Shown here: positions 24,224-32,069 of the stretch, in pieces
Numbering within the stretch: the first letter of the stretch is position 1
Layout: each line of letters begins with the position of its first letter
Translations under genes and position numbers: made by a program
The notes under the pieces: model-generated
What the model was told of the DNA's origin: nothing
Databases searched by the model: none
What the model saw: the letters and a program-made list of their open reading frames with translations, nothing else
Source of the DNA: Clostridia bacterium
GTDB lineage: Bacteria; Bacillota; Clostridia; Christensenellales; Borkfalkiaceae
Assembly (NCBI GenBank): GCA_017457215.1
Contig: JAFTHU010000016.1
Location: 1-44,769, forward strand
DNA length: 44,769 nucleotides
Direction of reading: 5' to 3'

Positions 24224-25843
24224 ATGAACACGAAAGTTACGGCAGAAAAAAAGAAAAAGGGCGGAGAATTGTATCGCAACTTCATACAGCTCGTTATCGT
24301 TGGCGGAATAACGGGCGTGTGTGCGGGTGCAATCGTAACGCTCTTCAATATTTTGGCGCACGAAGGCGAAAAAATTTCCCATAACGTTTACGCGTACGTA
24401 CGTAACAATCCGGGGTTTATTCCATTGCTCTTTTTGGCGTTATTAGCGGGCGCATTCTTAATAGGCGTTGCGGTCAATATATCTTCGGTGATTCGGGGCT
24501 GCGCCATTCCGCAAACGGAAGGGGCGACGCGTGGGATTGTTCCTTTGAAATGGTGGCGGGATCTTACGTTGATGTTCGCCTGCAGTTTACTCAGTATTTT
24601 TATGGGCTTATCAATCGGAGCGGAAGGACCGAGCGTATTGATAGGCGCATGTTCCGGGGATGGCGTAGCGAAAGCGTTTAAGCGCAATCAAATGATACGG
24701 AAATATCAAATTACGGGCGGGGCGTGCGTCGGGCTGGCGGTGGCGTCCAACGCACCGTTAACGGGTATGGCGTTTGCTTTTGAGGAAGCGTATAAGCGTT
24801 TTACGCCCGAAGTGTTCGTTTGCGCGGCGACTTCTGTGATTACGGGTATGCTGACAAGGCAAGGGATTTACCGTTTGCGCGGAGAAGCCTTAACGACGGC
24901 ATTTCATAATTTCCGCTTCTTCGAACTGCCCCTTCGTGCATACGGGTTTGTGGTATTGGCGGGCTTGGCTTGCGGATTGTTGGGCGTGGCGTTCTATAAA
25001 TTGACGTTTTTAATGCGAAAGCTTTTTAAAAAAATCGACGTCAAAAGCAATAAAAAAGTTTCTTATGGCTTGCGCATCGGCGTAGCGGTATTGCTTGGCG
25101 GAATCGTATCCTTGATTGCTGCGGGCGTTATGGGCGGCGGGCACGGATTGATTGAGAGTATCGGTACGCTAGGCGGCACGATAGAAATCAGCACGAAATC
25201 GGCGTTTGGATTAAGCTTGGTTTGGACGTTGCTCATCGTTTTATTGTTAAAGCTGTTGATTACGACGGTAAATATCGGTTCGGGTATTCCTTGCGGAATA
25301 TTTATCCCGATTATTGCGATAGGGGCGTGCCTTGGTGGATTGTTAAATTCTCTTTGGCTGCGTTGGGGAATGAATAAAATGTACTGCGATTTGATGGTGA
25401 TGATTTGTATGGCGGCGTTTTTTACGACGGTTGTCAAAGCACCGATAACCTCTATCGTTATGATTTGCGAATTTACAGGTAGCTTTGCACATTTGCTTCC
25501 CGTGATTATCGCCGTATTTATCGGGTATTTCCTCGGCGAAATTTTCCGCACGGAAGGAATTTACGAAGAATTGCTTGAAAAATACCAACACGAAACGGGC
25601 ATTCGAGAGCGTGTCCGCGAAGTCTTTACCCTTGCTTTGGAACGGGGTGCGCTTGCCGACAAGCGGCAGATACGCGATATTCTTTGGCCGGCAGGCGCGC
25701 GCGTGCAAGAAATTGTTCGTGGAGAAGAGCGGATTTTGCCGGACGGGGAAACCGTTTTACACAGCGGCGACGTTTTAACAATCGTTTGCGTAACGGATGA
25801 TTCTAACGGCGCTCGGGAAGAATTGAAACACATTTTAGGCTGA
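24224..25843 (+). CDS. CLC-family chloride channel/antiporter with RCK_C-type tail
   Basis: The protein (539 aa) is a CLC transporter of about ten membrane helices. The gating-glutamate motif is intact (SIGAEGPSVLIG). The third motif GIFIPI follows GSGIPCG. The first selectivity motif, normally GSGIP, reads GCAIP (IRGCAIPQTEGA), so the pore serine is replaced by Cys. The C-terminal about 90 residues (KRQIRDILWPAGARVQEIVRGEERILPDGETVLHSGDVLTIVC) form a TrkA-C/RCK_C regulatory domain. The family moves chloride, often in exchange for protons; some members are fluoride exporters, but their motifs differ from this. I prefer ATG 24224 with AAAGGA upstream over the TTG at 24197. Confidence 0.92.
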   Translation: MNTKVTAEKKKKGGELYRNFIQLVIVGGITGVCAGAIVTLFNILAHEGEKISHNVYAYVRNNPGFIPLLFLALLAGAFLIGVAVNISSVIRGCAIPQTEGATRGIVPLKWWRDLTLMFACSLLSIFMGLSIGAEGPSVLIGACSGDGVAKAFKRNQMIRKYQITGGACVGLAVASNAPLTGMAFAFEEAYKRFTPEVFVCAATSVITGMLTRQGIYRLRGEALTTAFHNFRFFELPLRAYGFVVLAGLACGLLGVAFYKLTFLMRKLFKKIDVKSNKKVSYGLRIGVAVLLGGIVSLIAAGVMGGGHGLIESIGTLGGTIEISTKSAFGLSLVWTLLIVLLLKLLITTVNIGSGIPCGIFIPIIAIGACLGGLLNSLWLRWGMNKMYCDLMVMICMAAFFTTVVKAPITSIVMICEFTGSFAHLLPVIIAVFIGYFLGEIFRTEGIYEELLEKYQHETGIRERVREVFTLALERGALADKRQIRDILWPAGARVQEIVRGEERILPDGETVLHSGDVLTIVCVTDDSNGAREELKHILG

Positions 25844-25856
25844 CGTAGCCTTGTCG

Positions 25857-25885
25857 GCATATCTATTTCCTCGGTTTCATATACT
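25857..25885 (+). promoter_or_regulatory. Probable sigma-E (mother-cell) promoter of yqfC
   Basis: GCATATC (25857-25863), 14 bp, CATATACT (25878-25885) matches the sporulation sigma-E pattern KMATATT-N14-CATACANT at most positions. The yqfC-yqfD genes of Bacillus subtilis are known to be sigma-E dependent, which supports the call. Confidence 0.6.
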
Positions 25886-25905
25886 GTAAGGAACGGAGGT
25901 AGGAT

Positions 25906-26175
25906 ATGGGATTATACGAAGAAGTTTTAAAAACCGCAAGCGGCGGCGTGTGTTCCCGTTGCGTTATCGTACCCGGTGGCGGCGGATATTTTGAGGGAGT
26001 AAAAGCGATAGGAGATTTTTCCTCTGAAAAAATAATCGTTTGCTTTCCGAAACAGACGGTAGAAATTACGGGGCAAAATTTGGTCATTAAGAAATATTAC
26101 GACGGCGATTTGCAGGTTGACGGACGATTGCTTTCCGTCTGCGTTGTTCCGACGGAAGCGGAGGTCAATCGATAG
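25906..26175 (+). CDS. yqfC: Sporulation protein YqfC
   Basis: The protein (89 aa) has the YabP/YqfC fold pattern: a short helix, then GGGYFEGVKAIGDFSSEKIIVCFPKQTVEITGQNLVIKKYYDGDLQVDGRLLSV. YqfC is a mother-cell sporulation protein of unknown biochemistry that acts with YqfD. GGAGGT precedes the ATG. The stop TAG is followed at once by the ATG of yqfD. The order yqfC-yqfD-phoH-yqfF-ybeY matches other Firmicutes and makes the call safe. Confidence 0.92.
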   Translation: MGLYEEVLKTASGGVCSRCVIVPGGGGYFEGVKAIGDFSSEKIIVCFPKQTVEITGQNLVIKKYYDGDLQVDGRLLSVCVVPTEAEVNR

Positions 26176-27102
26176 ATGTCCGTAGTTTCTTTCAAACAGC
26201 CGTTATACGTGGACGGAATTATGCCCGAACGCGCGCTTTTACGTTTGCGACGGGCGGGTATCGCCGTTTACGGTGTAAAAAAAATTTCCCCCAAGCGCAT
26301 CCGTTTAAGCGTGGAAAAAAAAGATATAGAAAAAGTTTTTGCAATTTATCCAAACGTGTGCTATAATAGTAACGTATATACTCCGTACACCGTGGAAAAA
26401 GCGCCGACGAAAGGGTTGGCGCGTGCGTGGGAACGGATAAGAACCCGTATCGGTTTGTGTTTGGGCTGCCTCTTGTTTTTTGCTGTAACGTTATTTGCGG
26501 ACGGATTTGTTTTTGGCGTGGATTTCGTCGGAACGGACGTTTATGCCCGAGAAACGTATGCGGCGTTAGAAGAGGCGGGCATTCGTTTGTTTGCGCCTTA
26601 TCGCGCGGGGAAAGAGGATTTGGTTTGCGCCAAATTGCTTGCGCTTGACGGCGTAGAGTTTTGCTCGGTGCAGAAAAAAGGAATGCGATTGCAAGTGGAA
26701 ATCCGCGTCGCGCCCTTTTTTGCGGGCGACGTTAAAAAGGGGAGTATGCGTGCCGAACACACGGGGGAAATTTTGTCTATAACAGCGCTTCGAGGAACGG
26801 CGTTAAAAAAGAAGGGAGAATTTGTAAACGCGGGCGAGCTGCTCGTCGGGGATTGGTTTACAGCAGAAGACGGGGAGCAGGTACGCGTTCAAGCTATCGC
26901 GCGCGTGCGTATGTCGTGCGTGTGGGAAGAAAAAATAGAAGCGACGACAGAGGAGGAAGCGTTTGCAAAAGCTTATCTTTCGCTTTGCGGAGCGAACGGA
27001 GAAAAAGCGCCGACTCTACGTGGAAGAGAAATTGCGTTGCAGGCAGATGGAACGTTTTTGGTAAACGTTCGTTACGAAATCGTGCAATCAATGAATTTTT
27101 GA
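26176..27102 (+). CDS. yqfD: Sporulation protein YqfD
   Basis: The protein (308 aa) has a cytoplasmic N-terminal domain (about 1-90), one membrane helix (about 95-115, LCLGCLLFFAVTLFADGFVFG) and an extracytoplasmic part. That part contains VDFVGTDVYARETYAALEEAGIRLFAPYRAG, which is the YqfD/FtsQ-like region. The family is usually nearer 390-400 residues, so this copy is short, mainly at the C-terminus and in the second half. It directly abuts yqfC. It is needed for an intermediate stage of sporulation in Bacillus, with unknown biochemical role. Confidence 0.9.
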   Translation: MSVVSFKQPLYVDGIMPERALLRLRRAGIAVYGVKKISPKRIRLSVEKKDIEKVFAIYPNVCYNSNVYTPYTVEKAPTKGLARAWERIRTRIGLCLGCLLFFAVTLFADGFVFGVDFVGTDVYARETYAALEEAGIRLFAPYRAGKEDLVCAKLLALDGVEFCSVQKKGMRLQVEIRVAPFFAGDVKKGSMRAEHTGEILSITALRGTALKKKGEFVNAGELLVGDWFTAEDGEQVRVQAIARVRMSCVWEEKIEATTEEEAFAKAYLSLCGANGEKAPTLRGREIALQADGTFLVNVRYEIVQSMNF

Positions 27103-27130
27103 AAGAGGAAATCTCGGAGGGGGAGAAACA

Positions 27131-28159
27131 TTGTCAATTTTTGATAAAACAACGGAAATCGTAGACGTGATGTCGGTGGACAGGCTGGCGAGGATATTGG
27201 GTGCGTTTGACGAGAATTTAAATTTTTTATCGCGGGAATTGGGAGTCGTTGCCTATGTGGACGGCGTAAAAATCCGTTTGGAGGGCGAATCGCAGGCGGT
27301 GCGAATCGGCGGACGGGTATTGAACGCATTGGTGAAAACGGCGGAAAACGGTGAAGAGATTGACAAGGGACGAATTGCTTATTGTATCGAGCTTGCCAAA
27401 GAGGGCAGAACGGACGAGATGGCGGCATTGGAAAGCGGCGTCGTAGCGATAACGGCGCGCGGGAAACAAATCAAATGCAAGACGGTGGGGCAAAAGCTCT
27501 ACGTGGACTCCATTAAAAAGGATACCGTCATATTCGGCGTCGGGCCGGCAGGCACGGGCAAGACGTACCTTGCGGTGTGTATGGCGGTTGCAGCGTTCAA
27601 AAGCAGACAGGTGGAAAAAATTATTCTTACCCGCCCGGCGGTAGAAGCAGGGGAAAAACTTGGATTTTTGCCGGGAGATTTGCATGAAAAGGTAGACCCG
27701 TATCTGCGTCCTTTATACGACGCCTTGCAAGAGTTGCTTGGGTTGGAAACGTACGGAAAACTGATGGAACGGGGTGCGATAGAGGTTGCTCCGCTTGCGT
27801 ATATGCGCGGTAGAACGTTGTCGAATGCGTTTATCATTTTAGACGAAGCGCAAAACACGACGAGAGAGCAGATGAAAATGTTTCTTACCCGTATGGGTGA
27901 GGGCAGTAAAATGGTCGTAACGGGCGACGTTACGCAAATCGATTTAGACGGAAAAGAAAGCGGACTTGTACACGCAACGAAGGTGTTAGAGGGCGTAGAA
28001 GGGATAGGCGTTTGCCGCTTGACGGCAAAAGACGTAGTGCGTCATCCGTTGGTAATGCGGATTATACGTGCTTATGAAAAGGACGCGGAGAACTCCGCGG
28101 AAGAAAAAACGCCAAACGGCGGTGGAAAAAACCGCAAGAAAGGCGTGGAAGGAGAGTAA
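27131..28159 (+). CDS. phoH: PhoH-family ATPase
   Basis: The protein (342 aa) starts at TTG 27131, which has GGAGGGGGAG 5 bp upstream; no ATG in reach has a comparable site. A short N-terminal KH-like part (LSRELGVVAYVDGVKIRLEGES) precedes the ATPase core with Walker A GPAGTGKTYLAV, RPAVEAGEKLGFLPGDLHEKVDPYLRPLYD, and Walker B FIILDEAQNTT. PhoH proteins are RNA-associated ATPases and partner with YbeY in ribosomal RNA processing. ybeY is two genes downstream, as in many Firmicutes. Confidence 0.95.
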   Translation: MSIFDKTTEIVDVMSVDRLARILGAFDENLNFLSRELGVVAYVDGVKIRLEGESQAVRIGGRVLNALVKTAENGEEIDKGRIAYCIELAKEGRTDEMAALESGVVAITARGKQIKCKTVGQKLYVDSIKKDTVIFGVGPAGTGKTYLAVCMAVAAFKSRQVEKIILTRPAVEAGEKLGFLPGDLHEKVDPYLRPLYDALQELLGLETYGKLMERGAIEVAPLAYMRGRTLSNAFIILDEAQNTTREQMKMFLTRMGEGSKMVVTGDVTQIDLDGKESGLVHATKVLEGVEGIGVCRLTAKDVVRHPLVMRIIRAYEKDAENSAEEKTPNGGGKNRKKGVEGE

Positions 28160-28165
28160 CGAAAG

Positions 28166-29674
28166 ATGGCAACAAAGCAATTAGGCTTGGAATGGACAAG
28201 GCGGGACACGGTAAAAAGCGCACTCTTGTTTTTGCTTCATTTCTTGATTTTGGTAGTGATTGCGGCGGGCGTGCTGTTAGGCGATAAGCTGTCGTATATC
28301 GTAGAATATATGTGGGAATACGGCGCAAACCATTTGTACGCGGTGGTATGCGTATTCTTGCTTGTGCTGATTATGTATCTGTATTTCTTGTTTGAAAACA
28401 AGAGCGTATTAAAGAGTACTGCAAAAATTTGGATGATATTCGCCGTATTGGATATCTATTTTCTCGGCTCGTGGTTTATGGGTGAAAAAATCCATATTTA
28501 CGCGCGTCCCGTAGCGTTTGTGCCCCTTATTATTTCGGTGTTGTTAACCCGCCGCGCGGCGATATTTATGAACATCATCAGCTCGCTGTTTATGTTCGTA
28601 GTGGATACCTTTACGGGTTCGCTTGCGGGAATGGAATTCGAATATTATTCCTCGTTGATTATGTCCTTTTCGGCGGGTATGTTTGCAATATTCTTCTGCA
28701 ACAAAGCGAAAACCCGTTTGCGCATCGTCGGGGTGGGCATTTTGATAGTTGTTCCCATCGATTTGATTATTTTTGCGTTAGACGTAATTCCGTTGCTTGA
28801 CTCGGCGAAGACGTTAAACTCGGAAACGTTCAACGATATTTTCCGTGCAATGGGCTTCGGTTTGATTGGCGGCGTCAGTTCGGCGGTGTTCTTCTTGGCG
28901 TTTTTGCCGATATTTGAAGCGGTCTTTAATTGTCTTACCGTTTTCCGCTTGCGTGAATTGACTAGCTTTGACGCACGGGTTTTAAAGAAATTGAAAGAAG
29001 AAGCCCCGGGCACGTATAACCACTCGGTTATGGTGGCGCAGCTTGCGGAAGCGAGTGCGGCGGCAATCGGTGAAAACGTAGATTTGGCGCGTGCGGCAGC
29101 ACTCTACCACGACGTCGGAAAATTGCACAATCCCGAACATTTCACGGAAAACCAAGGGGATTATAACTTGCACGACGAACTCACCCCCGAGCTTTCTGCG
29201 GATATTATCCGTTCTCACGCAAAGGACGGATACACGTTGATTCGAGCGAATCGCTTGCCGGAATTTTTAGCGGACGTCGCAATGCAACACCACGGCACGA
29301 TGCCCATTCGTTATTTCTATGCAAAGGCACTGAAACTGACGGACGCAGAATTGAACATAGAGGATTTCTCCTATTTAGGTCCGAAACCGCAGACGAAGAT
29401 TGCGGCAATCATTATGATAGCGGACGCTTCGGAAGCGGCGGTACGCGCAGCGCACGCCCGTACGGCGGAGGAAACGGAACGCGCTATCCGTTCGGTAATT
29501 GAAGAACGTATGGATTTGGAACAGTTTGCCGAATGTGATATTACGTTGGCGGATTTGACGAAGATACGGCAGGCGCTTGTCAATACGTTGACGGGGGTAT
29601 ACCATCACCGTATCAAATATCCCAGCATCAAATATAAACGTACGGAAAACGGTACGAAAGGAGAGCGGGATTGA
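28166..29674 (+). CDS. yqfF: PgpH-type HD-domain c-di-AMP phosphodiesterase lacking the ectodomain
   Basis: The protein (502 aa) carries membrane helices in its first half and a cytoplasmic HD domain in the second: NHSVMVAQLAEAS, YHDVGKLHNPEHF, HHGTMPIRYFY and IADASEAAVRA. PgpH enzymes split the second messenger c-di-AMP. The usual family members, such as YqfF of Bacillus, are about 700 aa, with a large extracellular 7TMR-HDED domain between the first helix and the remaining helices. Here only about 20 residues separate helix 1 (LLFLLHFLILVVIAAGVLLG) from the next helix, so the sensor domain is missing. The catalytic part is complete. It sits between phoH and ybeY as usual. Confidence 0.92.
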   Translation: MATKQLGLEWTRRDTVKSALLFLLHFLILVVIAAGVLLGDKLSYIVEYMWEYGANHLYAVVCVFLLVLIMYLYFLFENKSVLKSTAKIWMIFAVLDIYFLGSWFMGEKIHIYARPVAFVPLIISVLLTRRAAIFMNIISSLFMFVVDTFTGSLAGMEFEYYSSLIMSFSAGMFAIFFCNKAKTRLRIVGVGILIVVPIDLIIFALDVIPLLDSAKTLNSETFNDIFRAMGFGLIGGVSSAVFFLAFLPIFEAVFNCLTVFRLRELTSFDARVLKKLKEEAPGTYNHSVMVAQLAEASAAAIGENVDLARAAALYHDVGKLHNPEHFTENQGDYNLHDELTPELSADIIRSHAKDGYTLIRANRLPEFLADVAMQHHGTMPIRYFYAKALKLTDAELNIEDFSYLGPKPQTKIAAIIMIADASEAAVRAAHARTAEETERAIRSVIEERMDLEQFAECDITLADLTKIRQALVNTLTGVYHHRIKYPSIKYKRTENGTKGERD

Positions 29675-30156
29675 CGATGGATTTTCAAATTCTTTGCGAA
29701 GGGGAGGAATTCCCTGCGGAAAATGCGCGGGCGTTGGAACGTGCGTTGCAGGGCTTTGTGAAAACGGACGTAACGCTTGCAGTAGAGCTGTTGTTTGTGG
29801 GCGGAGAGGAGATTCGCCGTTTAAACCGTGAATTGCGGGGGATAGACAAAGTAACGGACGTATTGAGTTTTCCCGCTTTGGACGGCGTTAAAGGCGAGGC
29901 GATTTTTGCGGACGAACATCCTTACGAGATAGACGAAGAGGGCAATCTTTTGCTGGGTTCTATTGCGATTTGTTGCGAACGGGCAAAGGAACAAGCGGAA
30001 GAATACGGGCATTCGTATAACCGCGAGCTGCATTATTTAATCGTGCACGGCGTGATGCATTGTTTGGGATACGACCATATGACGGACGAAGACAAGGCGG
30101 AAATGCGTGAAAAAGAGGAGTTTGTTCTTGGCAAACTGGGAATTACGCGGTTATAA
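29671..30156 (+). CDS. ybeY: Endoribonuclease YbeY
   Basis: The protein (161 aa) has the YbeY metal site HGVMHCLGYDH (H-x3-H-x5-H) and KVTDVLSFP upstream. It acts in 16S rRNA 3'-end maturation and ribosome quality control. TTG 29671 overlaps the stop of yqfF and has GGAG at the optimal distance; ATG 29677, two codons later, is the alternative. In many Firmicutes dgkA and cdd lie between ybeY and era; both are absent here. Confidence 0.95.
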   Translation: MTMDFQILCEGEEFPAENARALERALQGFVKTDVTLAVELLFVGGEEIRRLNRELRGIDKVTDVLSFPALDGVKGEAIFADEHPYEIDEEGNLLLGSIAICCERAKEQAEEYGHSYNRELHYLIVHGVMHCLGYDHMTDEDKAEMREKEEFVLGKLGITRL

Positions 30157-30196
30157 GCGTAAAAAATTTGGAAAAAACGAAGGAGTTTTTTAAGAT

Positions 30197-31093
30197 ATGA
30201 AGAGCGGATACGTAGCGGTCATCGGTAGGGCAAACGCGGGAAAAAGTACGCTGATTAACGTGTTGGTAGGGGAGAAAGTTTCCATTGTTTCCCCCAAGCC
30301 TCAAACGACGCGGGATCGGATTTTGGGCGTATTGACGGAAGAGGATTATCAAATTGTTTTCGTGGACACGCCCGGCATTTATAAAGCCCGCAACGCCCTG
30401 ACGGATATGATGATGCGAACGACGGAAAACAGTGCGCGTTCGGTGGACTTTCTTCTGTACGTTTTGGATGGGCACGACGGGGTTAGCGAAGAAGATTTTA
30501 ACCTGATTCGCAAATACAAAGCGTTGAACGTACCCATGGCGATTGCGTATACGAAAATCGATATTATGCCCAAGGAAAATATCCCCCTGGATATGGCAAA
30601 ATTTTCCGATGCGGAGTTGGATATCGACGTGTTTCCCGTGTCTGCGCGTAAAGGCACGAACGTACGCAATTTAAAAAACTTCCTCGCGGAAAAAATGCCC
30701 GAAGGAGAAAAAGTATTTCAACAGGACATCGTATCGGACAAGAGCGAGCGTTTTATGATTTCGGAAATTATGCGCGAAAAAATTTTGTTGAAATTCGACA
30801 AAGAAATTCCGCACGGAATCGCTATCGTTATCAACACGTTCGAGCGAAACGACAACGGCGTGTACGAAATCAATTTGGATATCGTCTGCGAGCGGGCAAA
30901 CCACAAAGCAATCCTTATTGGGAAACAAGGCAGAGCGATTAAAGAAGTGTCCTCCTTTGCGCGGCAGGATATGGAAAAGTTTTTGGGCGGTAAAGTATTT
31001 TTGACTACTTACGTCAAAGTGAAAGAAGATTGGCGAGATCGCCCGAATATGCTGCGAGAATACGGATACGAGGATTACAGAGGGGAGGAATAA
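30197..31093 (+). CDS. era: GTPase Era
   Basis: The protein (298 aa) has a GTPase domain with G1 GRANAGKST, switch motif KPQTTRDR, G3 DTPG and G4 AYTKID. It ends in a KH domain with IGKQGRAIKEVSSFARQDMEKFLGGKVFL. Era assists 30S ribosome assembly by binding the 3' end of 16S rRNA. Two deviations from the usual GRPNVGKS and NKxD are visible: R-A in G1, and Thr for Asn in G4, the residue that helps select guanine. The start has GAAGGAG upstream. YqzL and RecO follow. Confidence 0.96.
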   Translation: MKSGYVAVIGRANAGKSTLINVLVGEKVSIVSPKPQTTRDRILGVLTEEDYQIVFVDTPGIYKARNALTDMMMRTTENSARSVDFLLYVLDGHDGVSEEDFNLIRKYKALNVPMAIAYTKIDIMPKENIPLDMAKFSDAELDIDVFPVSARKGTNVRNLKNFLAEKMPEGEKVFQQDIVSDKSERFMISEIMREKILLKFDKEIPHGIAIVINTFERNDNGVYEINLDIVCERANHKAILIGKQGRAIKEVSSFARQDMEKFLGGKVFLTTYVKVKEDWRDRPNMLREYGYEDYRGEE

Positions 31094-31164
31094 CGGCGTT
31101 TTTTGTTTGCGCTTTCGTATAAAATCCTTTCCGTTCCCCCAAACTGACGGGGGAGGGGTAAAAA

Positions 31165-31278
31165 ATGCGGGATAAACAGGGCGAAACGGAAGCGGCAAAA
31201 ATGGCGTGGAAACTCTTTGAGCAAACGGGCAGCATCAGCTATTATATGCTGTATTACGACCTTATACGGCGGCGTTAA
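31165..31278 (+). CDS. yqzL: YqzL-family small protein (37 aa)
   Basis: A 37-codon gene between era and recO. The translation contains MAWKLFEQTGSISYYMLYYD, which matches the YqzL pattern (TWKVFxQTGNIDxYLLxKE) known from the same position in Bacillus. GGGAGGGG lies 5 bp before the ATG. CCCCC at 31136-31140 can pair with the GGGGG of this ribosome site, so translation may be tuned. Function unknown. It is too short for usual gene finders, but position and motif agree. Confidence 0.85.
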   Translation: MRDKQGETEAAKMAWKLFEQTGSISYYMLYYDLIRRR

Positions 31279-31328
31279 TTTTTCGTCGCGGCGGGGGCGT
31301 GATAGGAAAAAGGAAAGGAAAAAGGGGT

Positions 31329-32054
31329 ATGGAGATAAAAACGGACGCAATCGTTTTGCAATCGATAGATTACAAAGACAACGACAAATTGCTTACGCTT
31401 TTTTCCCCGTCGTTGGGTAAAATCACTGCGGGAATCCGCGGCGTGAAGAAGCCCAAAGCTAAACTTGCTTTTTCTGCGCAGCCCTTTTGTTTTGCCGAAT
31501 ACGTTTTAGCGGAAAAGGGGGGCAGGTATACGGTTACGGGCGCGTATCTGCACGAAAGTTTTTTCTCTCTTCGCTATGATATCGTACGCTTTTACGCGGC
31601 GTGCGCGGCAACGGAAATCTGCTTGGGAATTCTGATGGAAAACGAGAGCTACGAGGGCTTGTTCATCGGATTGGCAGAGTGTTTAAAATCGCTGGCGTTG
31701 GCGGAAGAAGACGGGACGGAGGCGCTTATTTCTTTCGTTCTCATCGCCTTGCGAGAAAGCGGTTATCCCCTGGATTTGAGCTTTTTGGAAGAACAAGGCG
31801 GGGATATCGGCGAAAAACTTTGGTTCGATTTTTCGGACGGAAAATTTACGACGTTCGAACGTTGCGTACAGGGGGAACGTGCGAGCGTATCTACTTATCA
31901 CACCTTGCGCAAATGCGCGGGATTAGACTATGACGAAAGCGCGCTTTCAGGGGGACGCAAACGCGCCCTGCGTCTTTTGAAAGCCTTTTTGTCGGAGAAA
32001 ACGGAAGAGAAATTTAACAATTTCAGCGAACTCATCCGTTTGTACGAAGAATAA
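31329..32054 (+). CDS. recO: DNA repair protein RecO
   Basis: The protein (241 aa) starts MEIKTDAIVLQSIDYKDNDKLLTLFSPSLGKITAGIRGVKKPKAKL, the RecO OB-fold N-terminus. It ends in the helical domain (ALRLLKAFLSEKTEEKFNNFSELIRLYEE). RecO helps RecR load RecA on gaps. The zinc-binding cysteines found in many RecO proteins are absent: the corresponding segment reads FLEEQGGDIGEKLWFDFSDGKFTTFERC with one Cys. I set the start at ATG 31329; the GTG at 31299 would extend the protein through the ribosome site. Confidence 0.93.
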   Translation: MEIKTDAIVLQSIDYKDNDKLLTLFSPSLGKITAGIRGVKKPKAKLAFSAQPFCFAEYVLAEKGGRYTVTGAYLHESFFSLRYDIVRFYAACAATEICLGILMENESYEGLFIGLAECLKSLALAEEDGTEALISFVLIALRESGYPLDLSFLEEQGGDIGEKLWFDFSDGKFTTFERCVQGERASVSTYHTLRKCAGLDYDESALSGGRKRALRLLKAFLSEKTEEKFNNFSELIRLYEE

Positions 32055-32069
32055 GGAAAAGGAATGATT

